From: Silanimonas sp.
GTDB taxonomy: Bacteria; Pseudomonadota; Gammaproteobacteria; Xanthomonadales; Xanthomonadaceae
Assembly (NCBI RefSeq): GCF_027530345.1
Contig: NZ_JAPZQK010000022.1
Span: 1 to 64,000, forward strand
Reading direction: 5' to 3'
Length of the DNA: 64,000 nucleotides
Part shown: one piece after another, positions 53,531 to 63,745 of the stretch
How positions within the stretch are numbered: the first letter of the stretch is position 1
How the letters are laid out: each line of letters starts with the position of its first letter
The notes under the pieces: model-generated
The model's input: the letters and a program-made list of their open reading frames with translations, nothing else
Databases searched by the model: none
Told to the model about the DNA's origin: nothing
Program-made: the position numbers and the translations under genes

Positions 53531-55948
53531 TCAGCGTTTCAGGGCCCTCAGGGCGTCCGCCATGGCGCTGTTGGCCGGGGCGGGGCCGGTGCCCGGGGTG
53601 CCGCGGCCGGCGGGGCGTCCGCCGTCCGGACGGGGGCCGCGCGGCTCCCGGCTGCCCCGCTCGTTCGAGGTGGGGCGGTCGTCGCGTTTGCCGCCCCGGG
53701 CCTCGCCCGGCACGTCGTCGAGGCGCCGGGTGAGGGCGATGCGCTTCCGCGGCACGTCGACCTCCAGCACCTTCACCTTGACCACGTCGCCGACCTTCAC
53801 CGCTTCGCGCGGGTCCTTGATGAACTTGTCGGAGAGCGCGCTGATGTGGACCAAGCCGTCCTGGTGCACGCCGATGTCGACGAAGGCGCCGAAGGCCGCG
53901 ACATTGGTGACCACGCCTTCCAGCACCATGCCGGGCTTGAGGTCCTTCAGGTCCTCGACGCCGTCGGCGAAGCGCGCGGCCTTGAACTCCGGGCGCGGGT
54001 CGCGGCCGGGCTTCTCGAGTTCCTTGACGATGTCCTTCACCGTCGGCAGGCCGAAACGCTCGTCGGTGAACGGCTCGAGCTTCAGGCCGCGCAGGCTGGC
54101 GGCGTCGCCGATCAGCTGGCCGATCGGGCGACCGCAGGCCTTCACGATCTTCTCCACCACCGGGTAGGCCTCGGGGTGCACGGCCGACGCGTCGAGCGGC
54201 TCGTCGCCACCGGCGATGCGCAGGAAGCCGGCGCACTGCTCGAAGGTCTTGTCGCCGAGGCGCGGCACCTTCAGCAGCTCGCGGCGCGACTTGAAGGCGC
54301 CGTGTTCATCGCGATAACGAACAATGTTCTCCGCCACCGTGGTCGTCAGGCCCGACACGCGCGCCAGCAGCGGCGCGGAGGCGGTGTTCACGTAGACGCC
54401 GACGGCGTTCACGCAGTCCTCGACGCGGGCGTCGAGCGCGCGCGCCATCGCGAACTGGTTGACGTCGTGCTGGTACTGGCCCACGCCGATCGCCTTCGGT
54501 TCGATCTTCACCAGCTCGGCCAGCGGGTCCTGCAGTCGGCGGGCGATGGAGACCGCGCCGCGGATGCTGACGTCGAGGTCGGGGAATTCGCGGGCCGCGA
54601 GTTCCGACGCGGAATACACGGAGGCGCCGGCCTCGCTGACGACGATCTTCGTGAGCTTCAACTCGGGATGCTTGGCCATCAGCTCGCCGGCCAGCTTGTC
54701 GGTCTCGCGGCTGGCCGTGCCGTTGCCGATGGCGATGAGTTCGACGGCATGCGCCGCGCAGAGCTGCTTCAGGCGCGCGATGGACGAATCCCACTGCCGC
54801 TTCGGCTCGTGCGGGTAGATGGTGTCGTAAGCGACCAGCTTGCCGGTGGCGTCGACCACGGCCACCTTCACGCCGGTGCGCAGGCCGGGGTCGAGCCCCA
54901 GCACCGGGCGCATGCCGGCGGGCGCGGCCAGCAGCAGGTCCTTGAGGTTGTCGCCGAACACGGTGATGGCTTCGGCCTCGGCCTTCTCGCGCGCGGCGCC
55001 GACGAGATCGACCGACAGGTGCATCAGCAGGCGCGCGCGCCAGGCGAGGCGGGCGGTCATCAGCAGCCAGGCGTCGGCCGGGCGGCCCTTCGGCGCAATG
55101 CCGGCGGCGAGGGCCACGCGGCCTTCGGCATAGGCGTGGCCGGCCTCGATATCGGCGGTCGGCTCGAGGTCGACGCTGAGCATTTCCTCGCGGCGGCCGC
55201 GCAGCAGGGCGAGCATGCGGTGCGACGGGATCGCGCTGATCGGTTCGACGTGCTCGAAGTAGTCGCGGTACTTCGCGCCTTCGTTTTCCTTGCCCGGCAT
55301 CACCTTCGAGCGCAGCACGCCCTTGGCCTGCAGCCACTCGCGCAGTTCACCCACCAGAGCCGCGTTCTCGCCGATGCGCTCGATCAGGATGGCGCGCGCG
55401 CCGTCGAGTGCGGCGGCGACATCGGCCACGCCCTTCTCGGCATCGACGAAGCCGGCAGCGCGTTCCTCGGGGGCGACGTTCGGATCCGCGAGGATCGCGT
55501 CGGCCAGCGGCTCCAGCCCGGCCTCGCGGGCGATCTGCGCCTTGGTGCGGCGCTTGGGTTTGTAGGGCAGGTAGAGGTCTTCGAGGCGCGACTTGCTGTC
55601 GGCGGCCAGCACGTCGTCGAGCAGCGCCTTCGTCAGTTTTCCCTGCTCGGCGATGGAAGCGAGGATGGCGTCGCGGCGGTCTTCCATTTCGCGCAGGTAG
55701 CCGAGCTGCTGCTCGAGGTTGCGCAGTTGGGTGTCGTCGAGGCCGCCGGTCACTTCCTTGCGGTAGCGGGCGATGAAGGGGACGGTCGCGCCTTCGTCCA
55801 GCAGCTCGACGGCCGCACGCACCTGCGCGGGTTGTGCGCTGATCTCGTGGGCAATCCGCTGGGCGATGGTGGCCGCGATGGCAGCGGCAGGACGGACGGG
55901 CGCGGCGAGGCCGGCGGTTTCAGGGGCGGGCGCAGCAGGAGCGGACAT
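53531..55948 (-). CDS. tex: Tex-family RNA-binding transcription accessory protein
   Basis: An 805-aa protein with the Tex layout. An N-terminal helical region ([21 protein letters not shown], then [18 protein letters not shown]) precedes a YqgF-like domain ([20 protein letters not shown]), helix-hairpin-helix motifs ([24 protein letters not shown]) and a C-terminal S1 domain ([32 protein letters not shown]). The extreme C-terminus is a disordered Arg/Gly/Pro-rich tail. Tex binds RNA and affects transcription; the exact role is not settled. Confidence 0.95.
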   Translation of the reverse strand: MSAPAAPAPETAGLAAPVRPAAAIAATIAQRIAHEISAQPAQVRAAVELLDEGATVPFIARYRKEVTGGLDDTQLRNLEQQLGYLREMEDRRDAILASIAEQGKLTKALLDDVLAADSKSRLEDLYLPYKPKRRTKAQIAREAGLEPLADAILADPNVAPEERAAGFVDAEKGVADVAAALDGARAILIERIGENAALVGELREWLQAKGVLRSKVMPGKENEGAKYRDYFEHVEPISAIPSHRMLALLRGRREEMLSVDLEPTADIEAGHAYAEGRVALAAGIAPKGRPADAWLLMTARLAWRARLLMHLSVDLVGAAREKAEAEAITVFGDNLKDLLLAAPAGMRPVLGLDPGLRTGVKVAVVDATGKLVAYDTIYPHEPKRQWDSSIARLKQLCAAHAVELIAIGNGTASRETDKLAGELMAKHPELKLTKIVVSEAGASVYSASELAAREFPDLDVSIRGAVSIARRLQDPLAELVKIEPKAIGVGQYQHDVNQFAMARALDARVEDCVNAVGVYVNTASAPLLARVSGLTTTVAENIVRYRDEHGAFKSRRELLKVPRLGDKTFEQCAGFLRIAGGDEPLDASAVHPEAYPVVEKIVKACGRPIGQLIGDAASLRGLKLEPFTDERFGLPTVKDIVKELEKPGRDPRPEFKAARFADGVEDLKDLKPGMVLEGVVTNVAAFGAFVDIGVHQDGLVHISALSDKFIKDPREAVKVGDVVKVKVLEVDVPRKRIALTRRLDDVPGEARGGKRDDRPTSNERGSREPRGPRPDGGRPAGRGTPGTGPAPANSAMADALRALKR

Positions 55949-56050
55949 CGGGACTCGACGGCAGGGTGGAACGGCCGGCGATTGTCCCCCCGGCCGACGG
56001 CTCGGGACAGGCTGGCGAAACGTCGCCGGCTGTGTCAGGCCGGCGGTGCG

Positions 56051-56884
56051 CTAGGGCGAGCTGCGCGGCGTCAGGGCCTCGGCGGTCGCCGCCTCCACGC
56101 GGCGGCGGAACGTGGCGCTGTTGCGGACCTCGCGCGTGGCGGCCCAGAGCCGTTCAGCCAGCGCGGGGTGGGCCGCGACGAAGGCGTGCGACAGGCCGAG
56201 GAAGTAGCGCTTGGTGAGGATCGGTCGCGGCAGGGCTTCAAGGTCATCCAGCGCGACGCCGCCGGCCGCCTGCAACTGCGCCCAGCGGAAGGCACTGAGC
56301 GCGATCGCGTCGAGCTCGCCCCGGGACAGCCGCGACAGCTGGACCAGATGGTCCCGCGACGACATCTCCACGGCCCATCCGGCCCGCTTCAGGTCGTCCG
56401 CGATGGCATAGCCCGGCTGCACGCCCACCGGCCGCGTGGAGCCCACCAGCTGGCCATCGACAACGTCGACGGGGGTGCCGCGACGGCGGACGAGGACAAT
56501 GGCGTCCTCGCGCAGGGCATCTGCGTCGACATCAGGCGCGCCCGGCGGGAAGGCGAACACCGGCCGCCGCTCCGGCGAGAACGCGACCGCGAAGGCGCCG
56601 TCCATCCGGCCGCCGCCCACTTCGGCGAGGCAGAAGGGCCAGGGTTGCGGGTGGTACTCGACGTGCAGCCCGAGGCGTCGCGCCACCTCATCGAGCAGCT
56701 CGAAGTAGAGCCCCTGCTTCTGCCGGCTGCGCCAGGGCACCGCCGGGGTTTCCTCGAAGCAGAGATCGAGCGTCGTCGGCTCGGCGGCGGCAGCCGGACG
56801 GACCGGCTTGGCCACGACGTTTTCGGCACCGAACCAGACCGCGATCGCGAGGCCGGTCGTGGTGCAGAAGCCGCAGGGCCTCAT
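56051..56884 (-). CDS. Periplasmic substrate-binding-protein-like protein
   Basis: A 277-aa exported protein of the family-3 solute-binding fold: TLDLCFEETPAVPWRSR, then YHPQPWPFCLAEVGGGRMDGAFAVAFSPERR and VLVRRRGTPVD. It is homologous to the gene directly upstream, whose stop it overlaps (ATGA). No transporter gene lies beside the pair, so these may be sensors or orphan binding proteins. The start at 56884 is the ATG that yields the signal-like N-terminus. Confidence 0.7.
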   Translation of the reverse strand: MRPCGFCTTTGLAIAVWFGAENVVAKPVRPAAAAEPTTLDLCFEETPAVPWRSRQKQGLYFELLDEVARRLGLHVEYHPQPWPFCLAEVGGGRMDGAFAVAFSPERRPVFAFPPGAPDVDADALREDAIVLVRRRGTPVDVVDGQLVGSTRPVGVQPGYAIADDLKRAGWAVEMSSRDHLVQLSRLSRGELDAIALSAFRWAQLQAAGGVALDDLEALPRPILTKRYFLGLSHAFVAAHPALAERLWAATREVRNSATFRRRVEAATAEALTPRSSP

Positions 56885-57696
56885 CGTGGGCTCCCGCCAT
56901 CCGAGGCGCCGCGGGCGCGGGCGAGCTCGCCCTGGTAGGCCTCGCTCTCGCGCACTTCGGCCACGGCCTGCCAGACGCGACGGGCGAGTTCCGGGTGCCG
57001 GGCCACCAGTGGCTTCGACAACGCGAGGAAGTACGGCTTCTCCACCAGCGGGCGCTCGACCACCTCGAGCTCCATGAGCCACGGGTGTCGCTGCTGGCGG
57101 AGCTGGTGCATCTGGTCGGTGCCCACGGCAGCGGCGCCGATCCGTCCGGCCGCGAGCTTGCGCAACAGCGCCTGCGGGCTCGGCGCGGCGTCATCCACCG
57201 CGTAGCCGCGCCGGCGCAGGTCCTGCGCGATCGACGTGGCGGGTTCGGCCCCGATGGTGCCGACCAGGCCGGTGATGCGCTCGCCGTCGAAGCCGAGCGG
57301 CGTGCCGCGCCGCCGCACCAGCACGTAGCCGCCCTCGAACATGCGCTGCGCCGCATCGGGCGCTTCGCCGCCGGGAAACGCTGCGAAATCCTGCCGCTCC
57401 GGCGTGACGCTGATGCCGAAGGTGCCATCGACGCGGCCGGCGCGTAGGTCGTCGTGGCAACGGCGCCAGGGCCGTCCCTGGTACTCGAAGCGCACGCCGG
57501 TGCGGGCGGCAACGGCGTCGAGCATGACGAAGTTCAGGCCGACCTTGCCCCGCGTGCGCCACGGCAACACGTCGCTGTCCTCGAAGCACAGCACGAGGGT
57601 CCGGGGCGCGTCGTCCGCCGGCGCGGTGGACGGAGGCGCCGGGCGGGACAAGGCCACGCCCGGAAGCATCGCGAGGATCAGCAGGAGACGTCGCAT
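56881..57696 (-). CDS. Periplasmic substrate-binding-protein-like protein (paralogue)
   Basis: A 271-aa protein with a clear signal peptide (MRRLLLILAMLPGVALS) and the same plan as its neighbour: TLVLCFEDSDVLPWRTRGK, RPWRRCHDDLRAGRVDGTFG, ISVTPERQDF and YVLVRRRGTPL. The pair probably arose by tandem duplication. A more distant relative is in the zinc-type operon at 30398. The ligand is unknown. Confidence 0.75.
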   Translation of the reverse strand: MRRLLLILAMLPGVALSRPAPPSTAPADDAPRTLVLCFEDSDVLPWRTRGKVGLNFVMLDAVAARTGVRFEYQGRPWRRCHDDLRAGRVDGTFGISVTPERQDFAAFPGGEAPDAAQRMFEGGYVLVRRRGTPLGFDGERITGLVGTIGAEPATSIAQDLRRRGYAVDDAAPSPQALLRKLAAGRIGAAAVGTDQMHQLRQQRHPWLMELEVVERPLVEKPYFLALSKPLVARHPELARRVWQAVAEVRESEAYQGELARARGASDGGSPR

Positions 57697-57744
57697 GGCC
57701 GCGAGCCTATCGATTTCTTGGGCGACTTTGCGCCCATTCGCACG

Positions 57745-60700
57745 TCAATTCCTGCCAGCGTCCTCCACCCGGCTGGCGTTCACGCGGCCGGCCCAGGACC
57801 CGCCGTACTCCCAGGGCATCGGCGCTCGGTGGCCCTTCGGGCAGTGGCAGGGCGCGGTGGGGCCCCACTCGGCGCCGCGCATCAGGCCGTTGCCGAGGCG
57901 CTGCCAGTAGAACGTCGGGGCCGGGGCTTCACGCCCGCCGATCTCGGCGAGGGTGGTGGCGTCGAACAGGCGACCGTTGACCATGACGTGCGTGGTCTTG
58001 GCACTGTCGTGCAGGTTCTCGAGCGGATTGCCGTCGACGATGACGAGGTCGGCCTTCTTGCCGGCTTCGATCGAGCCGAGGTCGGCGCTGTAGCCGAGAT
58101 GGTCCGCGCCGTCGATGGTGAATGCCCGCAGCGCCTCGAAGTTCGTGAAGCCGCCCTGCGCCAGCGACCACATCTCCCAGTGCGAGCCGAGGCCCTGCAG
58201 CTGGCCGTGGCCCCCCACGTGCACGCGCACGCCGGCATCGCGGAGTGTCTTGAGCGATTCGGCGACGGTGATGTGCCAGTAATCCCAGTCCGGGCCGGTC
58301 TCGCGGCGGATGGCGCGGGCCTCGAGCGTCTCGCGCGGGAAGAAGCGCAGCAGGCGCTCGTTCTGCCAGACGTTGTCGCGGGCGTACCACCAGTATTCGC
58401 CGGAGAGTCCGCCGAAGCTGACGTTGAGCGTCGGCGTGTTGCGCACGTCGGTCTGCCGCCACAGCTCGATCACGTCGCGGCGCAGCGGCGCCACGGGCAG
58501 GTTGTGCTCGATGTTGCTGCTGCCGTCGACGATCATCGTCAGGTTGTGCTGGAAGGTGCTGCCGCCTTCCTCGACGGTCATCATCCCCAGCTCGCGGGCG
58601 GCCTGGTTGATCTGCTGGCGCTGGTCGCGGCGCGGCTGGTTGTAGCTCTTCACAGCGAACACGCCGTTGGCGCGCAGTCGGCGCAGGTGCGCGCGGGCAT
58701 CGTCGATCGAGTTCACCACCGCCTTGAAATCGCCGTCGGCGCCATAAAGGATGGTGCCGGTCGAGAACACGCGCGGGCCGAGCAGTCGCCCGGCCTCCAC
58801 CAGCTCGGCCTGCGAGAACACGGTCTCGGTGTTGGCCGATGGATCGAACATCGTGGTGACGCCGAAGGCGAGGTTGGCCGCGTAGCTCCAGTTCGCCTGC
58901 GGGATCACGCCGCTGAAGAAGTGGCTGGCGTGCGCATGCACGTCGATGTAGCCGGGCAGCACGGTCTTGCCGCTCGCGTCGACCACGCGAGCGCCCTGCG
59001 GGACGTCGACTTCGCCGGCCCGGCCGACGGCGACGATGCGGTCGCCGCGCAGTAGGACCACGCCGTCCTCGATCACCTCCTGCTCGCTCTGCGCGTTGCG
59101 CATCGTCACCACGCGGCCGCCGGTGATGGCGACGACGTCGGTGGGCGTGTCGACCGGAACGCGCAGGCCGAGCGCCCTGCCGCCGTCGTCCTTCGACGCG
59201 GCGACGTCGCGGCTCACGTAGCGCTCGCCGACCAGCCAGTGCAGGGTGTCGGCGTCCGACCAGTGCAGGTAGGCACCGACATCGGTCGAGAGCGCGGTGA
59301 CCGGCACCGCCTTGGTGTCCTTCGACAGCGCCACGGCCGCGCCGGTCTGCGGCAGCGGCGCCACGTAAGCGTTGTAGAGCTCGGTGAAGGCGACGCGCAG
59401 GCCGTCGGGCGAGACGCTGACCGCGTCGACGTACTTCAGGTCGAGCACGTCGCGGCGGTCCTCGCCGTGCATTCCCACCGACGCGAGCTTCTTCGACAGC
59501 CCACCGCCGGTCAGGAACAGCACGCGCGTGCCGTCGGCGTTGAATTGCGGCTCGCGGCCATCGTCCGCCAGCTTGCGCGGCTCCCCGCCTGCGGCGGGCA
59601 TGACGAACACCCCGGCGTCGCGGCCCCAAGCGCTGCCGATCACCGAGTTGCCGCGATCGCGAACGAAGACGATGTTGCGGCCGTCCGGCGAATAGCGAGG
59701 GCCGTAGTAGACGCCGCGCACGGTCGTCAGCACGCGCTCGGTGCCGCTGGCGATATCGCGCTCGACGATCTGGCCACGCGCCTCGTCGTTCCACGTGGTG
59801 AACAGCAGCTTGCGACCATCCGGCGAGAACGCCGGCTGGTACTCGAAGCGGTCGTCGTGGTCGGTGAGTGCGCGCGGCGTGCCATTGCCCTCGCGCAGCC
59901 ACAGGCGGCCGACCGCGTGGAAAGCCACGCGGCGGCCGTCATTCGACGTGGCGACGTCGCGGACCATCCGCGGCGCGAACGTGCCGGTCGGCAGGGTCTT
60001 CTGTTGGCGCGGCGCCTCGGTGACGCGCTGCTCGACCTCGGCGCTGAACGGGATGTTCGTCGCCTCGCCGCTGCCCGCGTCGACCCGCCAGAACTTGCCG
60101 TCCTTGCCCCAGACCACGAGCGCGGCGCCGTCCGGCGTCCAGTCGAAATTGGCGTAGGGCCCGAAGATCGCCCAGCCCTCTTGCTGGTCGCGCTCGAGGC
60201 CGTCCCACAGCGGCCGCACCTGGCCCGATTCGAGGTCCATCAGGTGGAGCACGGACTTCTCGCGCACGCGCTTCACGAAGGCGAGCGTCTTGCCGTCCGG
60301 CGAGGGCTGCGGGCGCACGGCGCCGCCGGGGCTGCTCACCATCGTCTCGATCTCGCCGGTCTGGCGGTCGAGGCGCTTGATGGCGTAGATCAGGCCGTGC
60401 GGGTTCTTGTTGTACTGGAAGGACGGGCCTTCGCTGACGTCCTCGCTGAAGTAGACGTAGCGGCCGTCCGGCGACACGGCGGGTTCGCCGAGGTCCTGCT
60501 GGTCGTTCTTCTGCGTCGTCAGCTGCAGGCCGTCGCCGCCGTCGCGGTGGTAGAGCCACAGCTCACCGGCGCCGAGCGAGCGCATGCCGGTGAAGTGCTT
60601 GCGGCCGACGAGGTACTGGCCGTCCGGCGTCCAGGCCGGGTTGTTGAGCAGGCGGAAGCGCTCCTTCGTCACCTGCACCGGGCGCGTGCCATCGGCCTGC

Positions 60701-61044
60701 ATGCGCCAGAGGTTGTTGCCGCCGTCGCGGTCGGAGGTGTACGCGATTTCGCGGCCATCGGGCGAGTAGCGCGGCTGCACGTCCCAGGCCGGCCCCGAGG
60801 TGAGGCGCGTGGCGCGGCCGCCGGCGATCGGCAGGCGGTAGAGGTCGCCGAGCATCGAGAACACCATCGCCCGGCCATCGGGCGCGACGTCGAGGTCGAG
60901 CCAGGTGCCTTCGTCCGTCGTGAAGCGCACGGTCTTCGTCGGACCGTGTTCGCCATTGACGTCCCAAGCCGGGCTGTCGGCGGCGAACGGGGCGGAGGCG
61001 GCGAGGGCGAGCGCGGCGGCGATCGCGAGTCGGGTGTGGCGCAT
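57745..61044 (-). CDS. Exported amidohydrolase with N-terminal TolB-like beta-propeller
   Basis: A 1099-aa protein with a signal peptide (about 1-22), then about 600 residues of WD40-like/PD40 repeats (YSPDGREIAYTSDRDGGNNLW and RYSPDGRNIVFVRDRGN) forming a propeller. The C-terminal amidohydrolase barrel has the metal motif LPGYIDVHAHASHFF and later HVGGHGQ, plus the closing GSIEAGKKADLVIVDGNPL. It is probably a periplasmic peptidase or amidase-type enzyme like those of Xanthomonas and Shewanella. The substrate is unknown. Confidence 0.88.
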   Translation of the reverse strand: MRHTRLAIAAALALAASAPFAADSPAWDVNGEHGPTKTVRFTTDEGTWLDLDVAPDGRAMVFSMLGDLYRLPIAGGRATRLTSGPAWDVQPRYSPDGREIAYTSDRDGGNNLWRMQADGTRPVQVTKERFRLLNNPAWTPDGQYLVGRKHFTGMRSLGAGELWLYHRDGGDGLQLTTQKNDQQDLGEPAVSPDGRYVYFSEDVSEGPSFQYNKNPHGLIYAIKRLDRQTGEIETMVSSPGGAVRPQPSPDGKTLAFVKRVREKSVLHLMDLESGQVRPLWDGLERDQQEGWAIFGPYANFDWTPDGAALVVWGKDGKFWRVDAGSGEATNIPFSAEVEQRVTEAPRQQKTLPTGTFAPRMVRDVATSNDGRRVAFHAVGRLWLREGNGTPRALTDHDDRFEYQPAFSPDGRKLLFTTWNDEARGQIVERDIASGTERVLTTVRGVYYGPRYSPDGRNIVFVRDRGNSVIGSAWGRDAGVFVMPAAGGEPRKLADDGREPQFNADGTRVLFLTGGGLSKKLASVGMHGEDRRDVLDLKYVDAVSVSPDGLRVAFTELYNAYVAPLPQTGAAVALSKDTKAVPVTALSTDVGAYLHWSDADTLHWLVGERYVSRDVAASKDDGGRALGLRVPVDTPTDVVAITGGRVVTMRNAQSEQEVIEDGVVLLRGDRIVAVGRAGEVDVPQGARVVDASGKTVLPGYIDVHAHASHFFSGVIPQANWSYAANLAFGVTTMFDPSANTETVFSQAELVEAGRLLGPRVFSTGTILYGADGDFKAVVNSIDDARAHLRRLRANGVFAVKSYNQPRRDQRQQINQAARELGMMTVEEGGSTFQHNLTMIVDGSSNIEHNLPVAPLRRDVIELWRQTDVRNTPTLNVSFGGLSGEYWWYARDNVWQNERLLRFFPRETLEARAIRRETGPDWDYWHITVAESLKTLRDAGVRVHVGGHGQLQGLGSHWEMWSLAQGGFTNFEALRAFTIDGADHLGYSADLGSIEAGKKADLVIVDGNPLENLHDSAKTTHVMVNGRLFDATTLAEIGGREAPAPTFYWQRLGNGLMRGAEWGPTAPCHCPKGHRAPMPWEYGGSWAGRVNASRVEDAGRN

Positions 61045-61122
61045 GCGTGGGTTCCCCTGGGGCGAGCCTCCGAGCGTAGCGGCAGTGGCGTGGCCCGGCC
61101 TGTGCCGAAGCGCAGGGTTCGC

Positions 61123-61368
61123 TCAGCGGGCGTCGGGGAAACGGCGGGCGCGAGCGTCGCGCCGGGCGGCGGCGGCTCCCAGGATCCGCGACCGTTCCTC
61201 GTCCGTCGCCGCATGCCAGGCCTTGATCTCCTCCAGCGTCCGCCCGCAGCCGACGCATTCGTCGGCATCGTCGAGGCAGCACTGGCGGATGCAGGGCGAC
61301 GCCGACGTGGGCGCCTCGTCGATGGGGCGACGAGGAGGCAGGGCCATCGGCGGCCGAGCCGGCGCCAT
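61123..61368 (-). CDS. DUF1289 family small Cys-rich protein
   Basis: An 81-aa protein containing SPCIRQCCLDDADECVGCGR followed by TLEEIKAW, the DUF1289 signature with Cys residues that could bind a metal or iron-sulfur cluster. It starts 5 bp after yceH; an internal ATG at 61347 (74 aa) is also possible. Function unknown. Confidence 0.8.
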   Translation of the reverse strand: MAPARPPMALPPRRPIDEAPTSASPCIRQCCLDDADECVGCGRTLEEIKAWHAATDEERSRILGAAAARRDARARRFPDAR

Positions 61369-61373
61369 GCGGC

Positions 61374-62027
61374 TCAGTCCCCGGGGCGCTCGCCGGCGGC
61401 GAGCCGGGCTTCCAAGGCACCCAGCCGGGCCTCGAGCGCCTCGATGCGAGCGAGCAGCGCATCGTCGCTCCGCGAGGCCGGTTCGCGCGCGGGCGCGGCG
61501 CCGGTGTCGAGGGCCAGGGCGCTGAAATCGATCGGCCCGCAGAGGAGGTGCGCCCAGCGGCCCTCGCGCTGCCCGGCGGCACGCGGCAAGGCCACGGCGA
61601 AGCCGCGGGCCGCGAGACGCTCCAGCGCATGGGCGAGGTCGTCAGCGTCCGCGTAGCGATGCAGGCGCTCGCTGCGCGAGAGCAGTTCGGCCGCGGTCTG
61701 CGGGCCGCGCAGCATCAGCAGGGCCAGCGCCACGAGCTGGCCACGGGTGAGCTCCAGCGTGCGCGCAGCGCTGTGCTCGAAGCGCAAGGCGCGGGCACCG
61801 TCGACGCGCCGCGCGAGGCCCTTTGCTTCCAGTCCGCGCAGCGCGCGCGCCACCTCCCCGGTCTCCAGCGCCATCACCGGTTCACGGCTGGTCTTCTGGT
61901 TGGCTGCTTGAAGGGCCCCGTTCTCGGTCAGCGGGTACTGCTCGGGCGTGGTGGCTTCCTTCTCGACGAGGCAGCCGAGCACGCGGGCTTCGGCGGCGTC
62001 GAGCAGGAGGGTGGGGGCATCGGTCAT
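61374..62027 (-). CDS. yceH: YceH family protein (DUF480)
   Basis: A 217-aa protein made of two winged-helix domains: LDAAEARVLGCLVEKEATTPEQYPLT, then NQKTSREPVMALETGEV and LALLMLRGPQTAAELLSRSERLH, all diagnostic of UPF0502/YceH. It ends in a short coiled coil (RIEALEARLGALEARLAAGE). The start at 62027 matches the family start. Function unknown; it is in an operon with the DUF1289 gene. Confidence 0.92.
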   Translation of the reverse strand: MTDAPTLLLDAAEARVLGCLVEKEATTPEQYPLTENGALQAANQKTSREPVMALETGEVARALRGLEAKGLARRVDGARALRFEHSAARTLELTRGQLVALALLMLRGPQTAAELLSRSERLHRYADADDLAHALERLAARGFAVALPRAAGQREGRWAHLLCGPIDFSALALDTGAAPAREPASRSDDALLARIEALEARLGALEARLAAGERPGD

Positions 62028-62143
62028 CGCTAGGGCCTTGCGGCGACGGGCCGCGCGGGAATCAGAGGCCGCCAGACTAGCCGAGCGCGCCACCTTGCGG
62101 CCGTTTCACCCGGGCTGCAGCGCGGCTTCGGCAGCATCGCGCC

Positions 62144-63727
62144 ATGCCCCATGCCCTCGTCTGGTTCAAGCGCGACCTGCGCACCGTCGATCACGCGCCC
62201 CTGCTCGCTGCCGCGGCCAGCGGGCGGCCGGTGCTGCCGGTGTACGTCATCGAGCCAGACCTTTGGCGGCAGGACGACGCCAGCGCGCGGCAGTGGGCGG
62301 TGGTGCGTGAGGCCCTCGACGAATTGCGTGCCGCCCTTGCCGCGTGCGGCACGCCGTTGCTCGTGCTTCGCGGCGATACCGTCGAAGCCTTCGACGCATT
62401 GCATCGCGCCTTCGGCCTCGTCGAAGTCCATGCCCATGAGGAAACCGGCAACGCCTGGACCTTCGCCCGCGACCGCCGCGTGGGTGCGTGGCTGCGCGAG
62501 GCCGGCATTCCCTTCATCGAACATCAGAACGGCAGCACGGTGCGCCGTTTGCGCCGCCGCGATGGCTGGGCGCGGCACTGGGAAGGCCACAACGGCGAGG
62601 CGCCGCTGCCGGCGCCTGTCGCGCTGATGCCGGCTCGCCCGCTGAACACGATCGATCACGCCTCCGGGCCTGCCCTCGCCGACCTCCGCTGCGAGGCTTT
62701 GCCCGACGCCCGCGACCTCGGCCTCCCCAGCGACCCCTGCCCCGGCCGCCAGCCCGGCGGTCGGGCTTCGGCGCTGCGCCTGCTCGGCAGTTTCGTCGAC
62801 GGCCGTGGTGCGACCTACTCGCGCGGCATGAGCAGCCCGATCAGCGCGCCGAAGGTGTGTTCGCGGCTGTCGGTGCATTTCGCCACCGGCACGCTGTCGA
62901 TCCGCGAGGCCGTGGCCGCCTCGCGCGCCGCGCAGTGGGCCGGGCGCGGCACGCCGGCGAGGGCCCTGCAGAGCTTCGAATCACGCCTGCACTGGCAGGG
63001 CCACTTCATGCAGAAGCTCGAAAGTGAACCGGCGATCGAATTCCGCAACACGCACCGCGGCTTCGACGGCCTGCGCGAAGGCGAATTCGACCCGTCGGCC
63101 TTCGAGGCATGGCGCACGGGGACCACCGGCTGGCCGTTCGTGGACGCGTGCCTGCGCATGCTGGCCGCGACCGGATGGATCAACTTCCGCATGCGCGCGA
63201 TGCTCGTGGCGGTGGCCAGTTACCACCTGTGGCTGCACTGGCGCGAGACCGGCCTGCACCTCGCGCGGCAGTTCACCGACTACGAGCCCGGCATCCATTG
63301 GCCGCAGGTGCAGATGCAGAGCGGCGTCACCGGCATCAACATCCCGCGCATCTACAACCCGGTGAAACAGGGGCTCGACCAGGACCCCGAGGGCACCTTC
63401 GTGCGCCGCTGGGTGCCTGAACTCGCCGCGTTGCCGGCGCCTTGGATCCACCTGCCGTGGCAACTGCCGCCGGCCCAGCTCGCGAAGCACGGCGTGGTGT
63501 TGGGCCGCGACTACCCCGAACCGGTCCGAGACCACGAGCAGGCCGCGCGCGAAGCGAAGGCAAAGCTCACGACGTTGTGGCGCGAGCACCCGGGCATGCG
63601 CGAGCTGGCGCGCGGCGTGCTGCGGAAGCATGGCAGCCGGATGAAGCAGACGAGGCCGCGACTGGAGGGCCGGAAAAAAGAAAGCCCTGCGCCGCACGGG
63701 GCGACGCAGGGCAGCTTGTTCGACTGA
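62144..63727 (+). CDS. Photolyase/cryptochrome family flavoprotein
   Basis: A 527-aa protein with an N-terminal photolyase alpha/beta domain (ALVWFKRDLRTVDHAPLL) and a C-terminal FAD-binding helical domain (RLHWQGHFMQKLE, WPFVDACLRMLAATGWINFRMRAM, then YEPGIHWPQVQMQSG and NIPRIYNPVKQG). It either repairs UV-induced pyrimidine dimers in light or acts as a cryptochrome-like photosensor; I cannot choose from sequence alone. Its C-terminal codons (63674-63712) double as a terminator for the convergent gene. Confidence 0.88.
   Translation: MPHALVWFKRDLRTVDHAPLLAAAASGRPVLPVYVIEPDLWRQDDASARQWAVVREALDELRAALAACGTPLLVLRGDTVEAFDALHRAFGLVEVHAHEETGNAWTFARDRRVGAWLREAGIPFIEHQNGSTVRRLRRRDGWARHWEGHNGEAPLPAPVALMPARPLNTIDHASGPALADLRCEALPDARDLGLPSDPCPGRQPGGRASALRLLGSFVDGRGATYSRGMSSPISAPKVCSRLSVHFATGTLSIREAVAASRAAQWAGRGTPARALQSFESRLHWQGHFMQKLESEPAIEFRNTHRGFDGLREGEFDPSAFEAWRTGTTGWPFVDACLRMLAATGWINFRMRAMLVAVASYHLWLHWRETGLHLARQFTDYEPGIHWPQVQMQSGVTGINIPRIYNPVKQGLDQDPEGTFVRRWVPELAALPAPWIHLPWQLPPAQLAKHGVVLGRDYPEPVRDHEQAAREAKAKLTTLWREHPGMRELARGVLRKHGSRMKQTRPRLEGRKKESPAPHGATQGSLFD
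63674..63712 (-). terminator. Intrinsic terminator embedded in the 3' end of the photolyase gene
   Basis: GCCCTGCG (63684-63691) and CGCAGGGC (63705-63712) form an 8-bp stem. Read leftward it is followed by TTTCTTTTTT (63683-63674), a strong T tract. It lies 34 bp after the stop codon of the leftward TonB receptor gene and inside the coding region of the rightward photolyase gene. Confidence 0.75.
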
Positions 63728-63745
63728 GGCCGATTCGGCGGGCGA

